Assembly: GCA_026393115.1 (NCBI GenBank)
Contig: JAPLAU010000034.1
Span: forward strand, 33,130-97,129
Direction of reading: 5' to 3'
DNA length: 64,000 nucleotides
DNA from: Actinomycetota bacterium
GTDB lineage: Bacteria > Actinomycetota > Actinomycetes > S36-B12 > CAIYMF01
The notes below the pieces were generated by a model that made no database searches, was not told where the DNA came from, and saw only the letters and a program-made list of their open reading frames with translations. Every line of letters starts with the position of its first letter. Position 1 is the first letter of the stretch. A program made the translations under genes and the position numbers. This document shows positions 9,901 to 17,670 of the stretch, one piece after another.

Positions 9901-10311
9901 GATTCCGTTCAAGTTCATGTGGCCGACCTCAAGACCGGAGGAACCGTCGCCGCGGGCGATGTACCGCACCATCTTCAGTTGGGCGTGTATCAGGCAGCGG
10001 TGGCGCATGGCGCCGTCACTGAGCAGTTGAGCGCCGACGGGCTGGGCGCACTGGCTGTTGAATCGGGCGGCTCATCCATCGTGTCGCTGCGTGATGATGC
10101 GGCAAAGGGGATGGGTGGACCCAAGGTGTTCGAGCAAGCGGCCATCTCGTTCGATGACGAGCCAGCGTGGATCGAGCAGCCGCTGGCAGCTGCCGGACAA
10201 CTGCTGCGCGATGAGCAGTTCTGGGCCACTCCCGGAACTCAATGCGCCTCGTGTGCCATGCGCTGGCAGTGCCCCGCTCACGACACCGGGCAGTCGGTGG
10301 TCGGGCAATGA
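6979..10311 (+). CDS. adnA: AdnA: UvrD-like helicase/Fe-S nuclease subunit
   Basis: This 1110-residue protein has an N-terminal SF1A helicase with Walker A GPGTGKT at 40-46 and motif II VDEYQD. A C-terminal PD-(D/E)XK nuclease has VADLKTGG as its catalytic motif. A Cys in IDTCPLRWF near residue 846 together with Cys1089, Cys1092 and Cys1098 (QCASCAMRWQC) forms the AddB-type Fe-S cluster seen in AdnA. With adnB it forms the heterodimeric motor-nuclease that resects double-strand breaks, doing the job of RecBCD/AddAB. The GTG start follows a TACATA -10-like box (6965-6970) by 8 nt. The stop overlaps the adnB start. Confidence 0.9.
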   Translation: MTVHWSLDRTPPASAEAPELDGDQQLVQSHRAGPLLVLAGPGTGKTTTIVESVISRLTDPHEAIRPDEVLVLTFGRRAAGELRTRITARAGGGAVPLIATFHSFAYGLMRQFADPEAFRSPPRLLSGPEQQARIRELLAGSVQQGSVSWPAELVEALPTRGFAEEVRALIARVRGLGLEPADLQWLGEREGDGTWRSVGQFADEYLEVSDAENVLDYTEVMLRAVLVAEQHPEIRSRYRAVFVDEYQDTDPIQVRLLQALVTAQTSLVVVGDPDQAIYSFRGADVGGLLRFRSDFATPEGAEVPVVVLGHTRRFGPVIRAAASAVIGSRAPNGLRSEHIHRLRGPQCDPASPPGSVEAVVCDDERVQADFIADVLRRAVLEQSETEVPLTWSDMAVLVRSGTQQIPALRRALVAAGVPVEVAGDELPLAREPAVIPLLMAADVVADRRSLTPDVAQSLLTSPLGGVDAADLRRMVRTLRRRERDERIREPAALGIPPERPRPSVDVLVDLLADPHAVDAIDPGALDDAVRGTRRLARLLAAAGELLHEGASPADVLWMLFSGTPWPRRLEQAALSAGRASRRANADLDAIVALFDEAERAVARHDRFVGLANFIDELQSQEIPASGLRESPLRNDAVRLLTAHRSKGLEWRLVVVAGVQEETWPDVRRRSSLLDAETLTCDSAGYPAVSDAPTLNELLAEERRLFYVACTRARERLIVTAVSSPDDEAGAQPSRFLSDLSVPIRQVGRSAAPGGDSVAARALTLDSLVAELRSVLTDQTSRMSVREAAAARLAVLADWRTADGAVVAPAADPGRWWGLLDRTDPGVPMLDPERPVPLSGSSLTAIDTCPLRWFLEHEARARSQTSTAMGFGTLVHAVADLVARNEVEADLEVLDGLLGRVWSQLGFEAPWYSRIERANAREALTRFLHWHGARQGALLGSEVSFATPLTVRGAHGDVAVVLRGSMDVVEIRVDGDSVQVHVADLKTGGTVAAGDVPHHLQLGVYQAAVAHGAVTEQLSADGLGALAVESGGSSIVSLRDDAAKGMGGPKVFEQAAISFDDEPAWIEQPLAAAGQLLRDEQFWATPGTQCASCAMRWQCPAHDTGQSVVGQ

Positions 10312-13300
10312 ATACGTTACCGGTGCCCGCCGATCTTCGTCGGTGGCTCAACGTCGATTTCTCGGACGAACAGTTGGCTGCGGCCACTGCTCCGCTCGAG
10401 CCCGGGCTCATCGTGGCCGGTGCCGGTACTGGCAAGACGACCGTGATGGCCGCACGGGTCACGTGGCTGGTGGCAACCGGTGCAGTTGCGCCTGAACACG
10501 TGTTGGGGCTCACGTTCACCACGAAGGCCACTGCTGAGTTCGCTGCTCGGGTGAGGGCGTCGCTGACCACCGTGCGTTCTCAGGTCGCTGGTGACTCCGA
10601 CGAACATGGTGACCCCACTGTCAGCACCTACCATTCCTTCGCGTCGCGTCTGATTGGTGAGCACGGAACGCTCGTGGGCGCTGAACCCGGTGCCCGCATG
10701 GTCAGCGATGCCGCTCTCAAACAGTTGGCGTATCGGGTCGTGTGCCGCAGCACGATCGAGTTCGAGGGTCCGCCCACGACCCCCTTCGATATGGTCGACA
10801 AGTTGTTGACACTTGAGTCCGCGCTCACAGAGCACGCCGTCGACCCCGACGCACTGCGTAGCAGCGATGCCCGTTTGATCGAGTGGCTGCTCGGAACCAA
10901 ACTCCAAAACATCGGTCGCGACATGATTCAGACCGCGCAACGACGACGCGATCTCGCGGCACTCGTCGACGAACTGCGCGCCGAAAAGCAGCGTCTGTTC
11001 GTCATGGACTTCTCCGATCAGTTGAGATTGGCACTCACCGCAGCTCAGCGCTACCCGCAGGTCTCCGACGATCTTCGTGATCGGTTTCGGGTGGTCTTAC
11101 TCGACGAGTATCAAGACACCTCAGTCACTCAGCGACTGTTGATGCAGACCCTTTTCGGCAACGGACATCCGGTCACTGCCGTCGGAGATCCCTTTCAAGC
11201 GATTTACGAGTGGCGCGGCGCCAGCGTCGTCAACATCGATCGATTTCCCGAACATTTCCCGGTGGTTGCCGACGACGGCACGTCGAAGCCCGCCACGGTG
11301 TACCCGTTGACGACTAATCGTCGAAGTCGCCAACCGATTCTTGATGTGGCCAATGCGGTGGCGCAGCCGTTGCGCGCACTTCACCCGGAAGCGGGGTTAC
11401 TGGTTGCGGGCCAGACCTCTCGGCCACCAGCGCCGACGGCGTCCATTGTGTGCGCCATGCTGTCCACCGAACTCGACGAGTTCGCCTGGATTGCAGATCG
11501 GATAGTGGAGCTCCACGAGGCCGGACACCCGTGGAGTGACATCACCGTGTTGATGCGCGCACTGTCACGCGTTGGGTTGCTGCGAGATGCACTGGTATTA
11601 CGGGGCGTGCCGGTCGAGATCGTGGGAGTTGAAGGGCTGCTGTCGTTGCCGGAAGTCGTCGAAGTACTCAGCGTGCTCGAGCTGCTTCACGATCCCACCG
11701 CGAATGCTGCGTGTACCCGCCTGTTAGCTGGGCCGCGATGGCGCATTGGGCCTCGCGATCTTCGGCTTCTTGGTGAACGCGCCGCCGACCTCGCCGGACG
11801 ATTCAATCGCTATGAACGCCGGGCGATCGACGATGCACTTGATGCGGCAGTGGCGGGTAGTGACCCTGCTGATTTGGTCTGCCTTGTCGACGCACTCGAT
11901 GACCTGGGCGACGCGCGACTCAGCGACGAAGCCGGTGAGCGAATGCTGAAGCTAGCGAATGAACTGCGTGTGCTGCGTCGCTACGTAGGCGAGCCACTGG
12001 GCGATCTTGTCGATCGAGTCCTCGATGTCACGGGATTCCGTGCCGAACTCATGGCCGACGGCGGAGCGGTTGCGGCACAGCGACTGGCAGCAGTTGGCGC
12101 CTTCCAGACCTTGGCGAGCGAGTTCCGTGACCTCGATGGTCGTGCGACTCTCTCTGGGCTGCTGCAATTCGTGCGCGATGCACGAAAGTTCAAGGAAGAT
12201 CCCGAAGCTGACCTGCCCAATCCCGGCGACAGTGTGCGCATCATGAGCGTTCACAAGTCCAAGGGCCTGGAGTTTCCAGTCGTGGTGCTTCCGTGCCTTG
12301 ACGACCGCACCTTTCCTTCGAGTCGGGGTCGTGGTGTCTGGACCACCGCACCTGACGCGTTGCCGTACTCGGTGCGACGCGAGCCCGAACCGGCCGGTCT
12401 GCCACCGTTCCCCGTGGGCGATGAGGCGCGTTCGGTCGATCACGGACGCTACAAGGAGGGGGTGCGCGAGCTTGCGTTACTTGAGGAACGCCGACTGGCC
12501 TATGTGGCCATCACACGTGCCGAAACGACGCTCATCGCCTCGGCTTCCTATTGGACCGCGACGCGCACCACTTCGCGCTCCCCGGGTGAATTCCTCGACA
12601 CCATTCGCTCCTGCTGTGAAGGCGGTCTGGGCACCGTCGCTGTTTGGGCTGATCCGCCCGGCGATGAGCCCAACCCCCTCGTCGGTTCTGATCCAGTGCA
12701 GTGGCCCACGCCCCTCGATCCGGCTGACCTCAACCGGCGGCGTTCCGCGGCGGCACTAGTTCAGTCACTGCGTGGCGTGGTCACGGCCGAGTCGCTCACT
12801 GATGAGGGCGACGAACGGGTGGCGTCGTGGGATCGCGATCTCGCGGTTCTGCTGGCTGAGGCCGAGCGTGATCACGCCCTCGAACGCTCGGTGCGGTTGC
12901 CCGAAACGCTGAGTACCACGTCGATGCAATTACTTTTCTCCGACGAACAAGCCTTCCTGCGCTCGCTCGTGCGGCCCATGCCTCAGCGTCCGTCTCCCGC
13001 TGCGCGACGCGGCACGCGCTTCCATGCGTGGGTTGAGTCGCTCTGGGGTGAGCAGCCGCTGCTCGAACCCGATGATCTGCCCGGAGCGGCTGATGCCGAC
13101 ATCGACTCCGACGCTGACCTCGAAGCGATGCAAGAGACCTTCCTCGCGATGACCTACGCGTCCATGCGTCCGTGGGCAATGGAGGAGCAGTTCGCATTGC
13201 TTCTGGGTGGTCGACTGGTTCCTGGTCGTATCGATGCGGTCTTCCGTCACGCTGATCCCTCAGGCGACGCCGCACTCGATCGCTGGGAGGTGGTCGATTG

Positions 13301-13508
13301 GAAGACCAATCGCCAGGCATCGGCGGACCCCATCCAACTGGCGGTCTATCGAGTCGCATGGGCCGAACGGCTCGGTATTGCGATCGATCGCGTCGATGCA
13401 ACATTCGTGTACGTGCGGCTCGGTGAGGTGCGCCGTTATGGCGCCGGGCCCGCATGTCAGCCCCTGCCCGATCGAACCGAACTTGAACGGATGCTGGCAG
13501 GCGAGTGA
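10308..13508 (+). CDS. adnB: AdnB: UvrD-like helicase-nuclease subunit
   Basis: This 1066-residue partner of AdnA has Walker A GAGTGKT at 38-44, motif II LLDEYQDTS, the helicase motif MSVHKSKGLEFPVV and a C-terminal nuclease with GTRFHAWVE and VVDWKTNRQ. It lacks the cysteine cluster found in the upstream gene, which supports the A/B assignment. The ATG at 10308 overlaps the adnA stop as ATGA, so the two are probably translationally coupled. An in-frame start at 10242 would bury 66 bases in adnA and is not favoured. In mycobacteria the AdnB motor drives translocation. Confidence 0.92.
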   Translation: MNTLPVPADLRRWLNVDFSDEQLAAATAPLEPGLIVAGAGTGKTTVMAARVTWLVATGAVAPEHVLGLTFTTKATAEFAARVRASLTTVRSQVAGDSDEHGDPTVSTYHSFASRLIGEHGTLVGAEPGARMVSDAALKQLAYRVVCRSTIEFEGPPTTPFDMVDKLLTLESALTEHAVDPDALRSSDARLIEWLLGTKLQNIGRDMIQTAQRRRDLAALVDELRAEKQRLFVMDFSDQLRLALTAAQRYPQVSDDLRDRFRVVLLDEYQDTSVTQRLLMQTLFGNGHPVTAVGDPFQAIYEWRGASVVNIDRFPEHFPVVADDGTSKPATVYPLTTNRRSRQPILDVANAVAQPLRALHPEAGLLVAGQTSRPPAPTASIVCAMLSTELDEFAWIADRIVELHEAGHPWSDITVLMRALSRVGLLRDALVLRGVPVEIVGVEGLLSLPEVVEVLSVLELLHDPTANAACTRLLAGPRWRIGPRDLRLLGERAADLAGRFNRYERRAIDDALDAAVAGSDPADLVCLVDALDDLGDARLSDEAGERMLKLANELRVLRRYVGEPLGDLVDRVLDVTGFRAELMADGGAVAAQRLAAVGAFQTLASEFRDLDGRATLSGLLQFVRDARKFKEDPEADLPNPGDSVRIMSVHKSKGLEFPVVVLPCLDDRTFPSSRGRGVWTTAPDALPYSVRREPEPAGLPPFPVGDEARSVDHGRYKEGVRELALLEERRLAYVAITRAETTLIASASYWTATRTTSRSPGEFLDTIRSCCEGGLGTVAVWADPPGDEPNPLVGSDPVQWPTPLDPADLNRRRSAAALVQSLRGVVTAESLTDEGDERVASWDRDLAVLLAEAERDHALERSVRLPETLSTTSMQLLFSDEQAFLRSLVRPMPQRPSPAARRGTRFHAWVESLWGEQPLLEPDDLPGAADADIDSDADLEAMQETFLAMTYASMRPWAMEEQFALLLGGRLVPGRIDAVFRHADPSGDAALDRWEVVDWKTNRQASADPIQLAVYRVAWAERLGIAIDRVDATFVYVRLGEVRRYGAGPACQPLPDRTELERMLAGE

Positions 13509-13581
13509 CGAAAGTCGCCTGATGTTTCCCGTCAAGTTACGCTTTAAAGCCAAAGTAACGGACCGATAGCGGGGGCTTGCG

Positions 13582-14271
13582 ATGCGAAGTACGGAACTTG
13601 ATTTGTCGATGTACGACACCGACAAGATCGCCAATGGCTATCTGCGCTCGTACGATGGCATGTTCGCGCCACTGGTCGACCGCGAGTTGTTGCTCCTCGA
13701 GATTGGCATCAACCGTGGTGGATCACTGCAATTGTGGCGCGACTATTTTCCGCGCGCGCAGGTGGCAGGCCTCGACATTCAGCCGCTGACCCAGCTCGAT
13801 CTCGGCGAACGAATTCAGTTGTTCCAGGGCAGCCAAGCCGATCCCGACTTTCTCGATCAGGTCGCGCGAGTGCACGCTCCCGGCGGATTCGACCTCATTA
13901 TTGACGACGGTGCTCATGTCGGAATTCTTTCCCGGGTTGCCTTCTGGCATTTGTTCGAGCACCACCTCAAGCCCGGTGGCTGGTACGTCGTCGAAGACTG
14001 GGGTACCGGATATTGGGATGACTGGCCCGACGGCCAAGCGGTGAGTGAGTCGGTGGTCATCGATCCGCTACGGTCGCGCGTCGTCACCGGCAACGATCGA
14101 ATTCCGAGTCACGATTACGGCATGGTGGGCTTTATCAAGGAACTCGTTGATGAGCAGGGCGCGGGTGATCTCACCATCGGAGCGCAGCCCTCGGTGCAAC
14201 GACGCCCGTCGAATTTCGCCTCACTCACTGTGTTGCCGTCGCTTGTGTTCGTGCAGAAGGCAGGCGGCTGA
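13582..14271 (+). CDS. Class I SAM-dependent O-methyltransferase, MycE/NovP-like
   Basis: The 229-residue protein opens with a SAM-binding motif (LLLEIGINRGGSLQLW) and contains FDLIIDDGAHVG. That D-D-G-[SA]-H signature is typical of metal-dependent sugar O-methyltransferases such as MycE and NovP. It may act on a cell-surface or natural-product sugar; nothing adjacent fixes the substrate. Upstream, 13541-13550 is a perfect 10-bp palindrome (GCTTTAAAGC) flanked by GTTAC and GTAAC, a possible operator. The gene is not part of the mycobacterial order and looks inserted between adnB and the acyltransferase/EEP pair. Confidence 0.72.
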   Translation: MRSTELDLSMYDTDKIANGYLRSYDGMFAPLVDRELLLLEIGINRGGSLQLWRDYFPRAQVAGLDIQPLTQLDLGERIQLFQGSQADPDFLDQVARVHAPGGFDLIIDDGAHVGILSRVAFWHLFEHHLKPGGWYVVEDWGTGYWDDWPDGQAVSESVVIDPLRSRVVTGNDRIPSHDYGMVGFIKELVDEQGAGDLTIGAQPSVQRRPSNFASLTVLPSLVFVQKAGG

Positions 14272-14283
14272 CAGGCGTGTCGA

Positions 14284-15174
14284 CTAAGGCAATGTGAGGT
14301 CGACGACTAAGGCACAGTGATCGCTGACGGGGAGTGCCAGCGTCTCGCCGCGAACACCGGCCACTGCACTACGGGTCAGGCCGTCGGCCATGATGTGGTC
14401 GAGTTGCGCGCGGGGTCGATTCGACGGATAGGTCGGTGCATCGATTAGCGAGGTGAATCCGGTGATACGGCGAGGAAGCGAGCCCGGCAGGTTGAAATCG
14501 CCCATCAGAATCAGCGGCCGCGGCATGCCGGCGAGCCAAGTGCGTAGACGCCGCAGTTGCCGCACGTTGTAACCGGGGACAAACGACAAGTGCGTCGTCG
14601 CGACAGTGAGTCGACCGGTAGGTGTTGCGATCACGGCGGCCAAGGCCGCACGCGGCTCGTCGGGCACGCGAATAATGCGCGGCCGAGGGGACCCGGGGAT
14701 GAGCAACGGAAGAGTCCACGGAGCGGCGTCGAACACCGTGGTGTGCCATTCGAGCACCGGCAATTTCGATACCAGCCCAATGCCATAGCGCGGTCCCTCG
14801 TCGTGCACGGCATCGTCATGAGATCGGTGATCGGTGTGGTCGGCCGGTTGCCAATCGCGTTCAACACCGGGAGTGCCGCGCACGGCGGGCACAAAGCGCC
14901 ACCACGGCGCTCCGGACTCTTCGGCGATCAGTTGAACTTGATGCTGGTGGCCGCTGCGCGGTTGATGAACATCAACCTCTTGAAGTCCTAGGACGTCGGC
15001 ATTGAGTCGGCGGACTGAGTCGCGAAGTGCGGTGTCGTCAAGCACGGGCGGCGGGCCGACCGGGCGGCCGTTGGCATCGAGGGTGGGGCGCAGCGATGCG
15101 GCGTCGGCGCCCACCACTGGCACTCCGTGCAGCAGGTTGAAGGTCGCCACGCGCAGGCGTTGTGACTCGATCAC
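14284..15174 (-). CDS. Endonuclease/exonuclease/phosphatase (EEP) family hydrolase
   Basis: The predicted 296-residue protein shows EEP superfamily motifs in order: RVATFNLLHG at the N-terminus, LQEVD, TTHLSFVPG, LMGDFNLPG and a final VSDHCALVVDL. These provide the metal-binding Asn/Glu and the catalytic Asp and His residues. The family includes DNA-repair nucleases, DNases and lipid phosphatases, and the exact substrate cannot be assigned. No signal peptide is visible. The GTG at 15174 forms a GTGA overlap with the stop of the upstream acyltransferase, indicating an operon; a longer in-frame start at 15240 would overlap that gene. Confidence 0.82.
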   Translation of the reverse strand: MIESQRLRVATFNLLHGVPVVGADAASLRPTLDANGRPVGPPPVLDDTALRDSVRRLNADVLGLQEVDVHQPRSGHQHQVQLIAEESGAPWWRFVPAVRGTPGVERDWQPADHTDHRSHDDAVHDEGPRYGIGLVSKLPVLEWHTTVFDAAPWTLPLLIPGSPRPRIIRVPDEPRAALAAVIATPTGRLTVATTHLSFVPGYNVRQLRRLRTWLAGMPRPLILMGDFNLPGSLPRRITGFTSLIDAPTYPSNRPRAQLDHIMADGLTRSAVAGVRGETLALPVSDHCALVVDLTLP

Positions 15175-16385
15175 AGCGGCTTGGGTTCCACGGCTTCGCC
15201 GGCCGGCTTCGTGGGCACCCCCACCTTCGAGCGCATCCACTCGCGGGCCGGCTCCTCAACCCACTTCCACATCGCCCACGCGATGATGATCGCGCCGACC
15301 ACGAGTGCGATGAATCCCGCCGCGTAGAGCAATCCGCCATTGATGCCCACGGCTTTCATTCCCGCTCGCCACAAGCCGTACCAGACCAGATGGGTCATGT
15401 AGAGCGAGTACGAAATGAATCCGCCCAGTACGAGCCGATCGGTCGAGAGGAACTTCGCGAGCCCGGTGCGTGAGAGCGCCAACGCACCGATCCATACGAT
15501 CAGGAACGGGACGAGCCACAGGTGGTAGTAGGGCGGTAACGCTTCCGCGTCGGCGCTGACGTTCTCGGAAAGCGGCGGCTGGAAAGCCGCGACACGGTTG
15601 AGGACGATGCAGCCCAGTACAACGATGGTCGGGCACGCGATCGACAACGTCGTCGCCAGTTTCTGTACGCGAGCTCGCGGATCACTTCCGTCTGTCGGTA
15701 TCAGTCGCGCGACGATCAGGTAGGTGATGGCACCGGCGGTGAACTCGGTGAGAATGCGGTACGTCGAACCCCAGTTGTCGGTGTAGTACGGGTCGCTGTG
15801 TCCGGTTCCGTACACCAAAAGAGGTACCAAAACTGCCACCCAGATCACCGCAAGCCAACCGGTGGGAACCTTCTGGTGCACCCGCCAGAGAATCAGAATG
15901 AGCAACGGAAACAGCAGGTACGCCAACCACTCCATCGACAGCGACCACGCCACGAAGTTCCAACCACGTTGCGGGTTTGGTCCCCACTCCTGAATGAGCA
16001 GCACGTTTTTGATGTAGTCGATGGGGTTGAGCCAGTCGCGGGCCAACGCACTTCCTGTGACCTTGGACTGCGCGATAATCGCCAGCCCGGCGACATTGAG
16101 CATGACGAAGTGCACCGGCCAGATGCGAGCTAGGCGCAGCCACAGGAAGATTCCGACGGCGCGACCTTCGAAGGACGGACCGATCTTGCGTAGGTAGGTG
16201 TACGTGAGGATGAATCCGGAGAGTGCGAAGAAGAGGTCGACCCCAAGTCGTCCCACCCGCAGCACGTCCGAGACGACGGGCACGAGAAGTCCCATCGTGG
16301 CGAGCGGTGCTTGAAAGTGGTACATCAGCACCCAGAATGCAGCGATGAATCGCACGCCGGTGAGTTGTCTGATGAACACGGTCAT
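15171..16385 (-). CDS. Acyltransferase 3 family membrane protein (OafA/NodX-like)
   Basis: About 404 residues with roughly ten hydrophobic helices and the AT3 N-terminal pattern RQLTGVRFIAAFWVLMYHF, followed by RLGVDLFFALSGFILTYTY. The conserved His in the first motif and the Arg near the second helix are family hallmarks. These enzymes O-acetylate or O-succinylate cell-wall, lipid or exported glycans on the membrane. The ATG at 16385 is preferred over a GTG at 16400, though neither has a strong ribosome site. Its stop overlaps the start of the EEP hydrolase gene. Confidence 0.86.
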   Translation of the reverse strand: MTVFIRQLTGVRFIAAFWVLMYHFQAPLATMGLLVPVVSDVLRVGRLGVDLFFALSGFILTYTYLRKIGPSFEGRAVGIFLWLRLARIWPVHFVMLNVAGLAIIAQSKVTGSALARDWLNPIDYIKNVLLIQEWGPNPQRGWNFVAWSLSMEWLAYLLFPLLILILWRVHQKVPTGWLAVIWVAVLVPLLVYGTGHSDPYYTDNWGSTYRILTEFTAGAITYLIVARLIPTDGSDPRARVQKLATTLSIACPTIVVLGCIVLNRVAAFQPPLSENVSADAEALPPYYHLWLVPFLIVWIGALALSRTGLAKFLSTDRLVLGGFISYSLYMTHLVWYGLWRAGMKAVGINGGLLYAAGFIALVVGAIIIAWAMWKWVEEPAREWMRSKVGVPTKPAGEAVEPKPL

Positions 16386-16427
16386 CGCGTCACGCCGCAC
16401 ACTTCACTGTCGAGCATGACCCCATTT

Positions 16428-17339
16428 TCACGGCCGTGACCACGAACCGGGCAGTGGCTCGCCGTACCACCGCTCGACGAGTCGGCGGGCAATGGAGATG
16501 GGCGATGGGATGCGCACTGACCCGTCGGTGCAGGCGGCAAGGAGTTCGTCGCGACTGAACCATCGGGCTTCGGCCAGTTCGACACCGTCGACCATAATCT
16601 CACCGGCCGCCGCCCGGGCGTGGAAACCAAGCATGAGCGATGAGGGGAACGGCCACGGCTGACTGCCGAGATAGACCACGTCATCAGGATCGGAGCCCAC
16701 GACAATTCCGGACTCTTCGAGTACCTCGCGACGTACCGCGGCCTCGGCGGTTTCGCCTGGTTCAACAAACCCGGCCAGAGTTGAGAACCAGCCGTCCTGC
16801 CACACCGATTGGTGGCCCAGGAGTGCGCGGTCGTCTTCATCGCGCACCAGCATGATCACGGCCGGATCGGTGCGTGGGTAGTGCTCGCTGCCGTCATCGG
16901 GGCATTGGCGCACCCAGCCGCCGGCCGCGATGACTGTCGGCCGACCGCAACGGGCGCAGTGCGTGTGGCTGGCGTGCCAATTCGCGAGGGCGACGGCCGT
17001 CACGGCGATTCCTGCATCGCGATCGTCGAGGGCTACGCCCACCTCACGCAGACCCGTCCACGTTGAACCTGCCGGCGCATCGGCCGTTTCAACGAGCCTG
17101 ACCATGAAGACCGCGCAACCGTCATCGCCGAGGCCGAGCAGGTGTCGCTCGGCCGCACGAGCTGGCTCGATGTCACGTGGCGATAGCAAGGTCAGGTGAG
17201 GTCGTTCGCTGTCACGAACGGGAAGCCGTCCGTCATCGATGAGTAGGACCTGGCTTGCCTGATCAGCCCACAGGGCATCGAGGCGCTCTGGGTCCGTTCG
17301 CACATGCGCAGCACGGTCGAGGGTTGAGCGACCCAGCAT
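16428..17339 (-). CDS. nudC: NAD(H) pyrophosphatase NudC (NUDIX)
   Basis: 303 residues with an N-terminal domain, a zinc-ribbon remnant and a C-terminal NUDIX domain. The NUDIX box runs GFVEPGETAEAAVRRE then VLEESG, and GSQPWPFPSS is the SQPWPFPxS array that marks NudC-type NADH diphosphatases (also NAD-cap decapping enzymes). The zinc site has HCARC and QC, but the partner of the last Cys is missing (QCPDDG), so zinc binding is uncertain. The frame stays open upstream of the ATG with no good alternative start codon. It follows the mycoredoxin gene by 35 bp on the same strand, as in M. tuberculosis. Confidence 0.9.
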   Translation of the reverse strand: MLGRSTLDRAAHVRTDPERLDALWADQASQVLLIDDGRLPVRDSERPHLTLLSPRDIEPARAAERHLLGLGDDGCAVFMVRLVETADAPAGSTWTGLREVGVALDDRDAGIAVTAVALANWHASHTHCARCGRPTVIAAGGWVRQCPDDGSEHYPRTDPAVIMLVRDEDDRALLGHQSVWQDGWFSTLAGFVEPGETAEAAVRREVLEESGIVVGSDPDDVVYLGSQPWPFPSSLMLGFHARAAAGEIMVDGVELAEARWFSRDELLAACTDGSVRIPSPISIARRLVERWYGEPLPGSWSRP

Positions 17340-17374
17340 CAGATCGCGCAGCAGGCTGCGGTCGATTTCGACGC

Positions 17375-17620
17375 TCAGCCGACTGCTCCCACCTTCTCGG
17401 TGACCTGCTTGAGAGACGGGTTCGTCATCGCCGTTCCGTCGGGGAACACGAGCGTGGGGACCGTGCGGGCTCCGCCGTTTACGGTCTCAACGAACAGCGC
17501 CGCTGCCTCGTCATGTTCAATGTCGACCTCGTCGTACTCAATTCCGGCGCGGCCCATCTGAGCCTTGAGCCGCTGGCAGTAGCCGCACCAGACCGTGGAG
17601 TACATCGTCACCTGAGCCAT
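17375..17620 (-). CDS. mrx1: Mycoredoxin (glutaredoxin-like, CGYC)
   Basis: This 81-residue thioredoxin-fold protein has the active site Cys12-Gly-Tyr-Cys15, the CGYC of mycobacterial Mrx1, and a cis-Pro region TVPTLVFPDG. Mycoredoxins reduce mycothiol mixed disulfides on proteins, so the organism probably makes mycothiol. The ATG lies 6 nt after TACGGT on the minus strand, which fits a leaderless transcript. Divergent uvrD2 starts about 50 bp away, and nudC follows in the same direction. Confidence 0.92.
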   Translation of the reverse strand: MAQVTMYSTVWCGYCQRLKAQMGRAGIEYDEVDIEHDEAAALFVETVNGGARTVPTLVFPDGTAMTNPSLKQVTEKVGAVG

Positions 17621-17670
17621 ACAACTACCGTACCCGCCGCAGCGTGGGTGATCGATGCGAGGATGCCGAA

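Noticed and set aside
10242..10307. N-terminal extension of adnB
   Set aside because: It overlaps the end of adnA; the ATGA overlap at 10308 is a better start.
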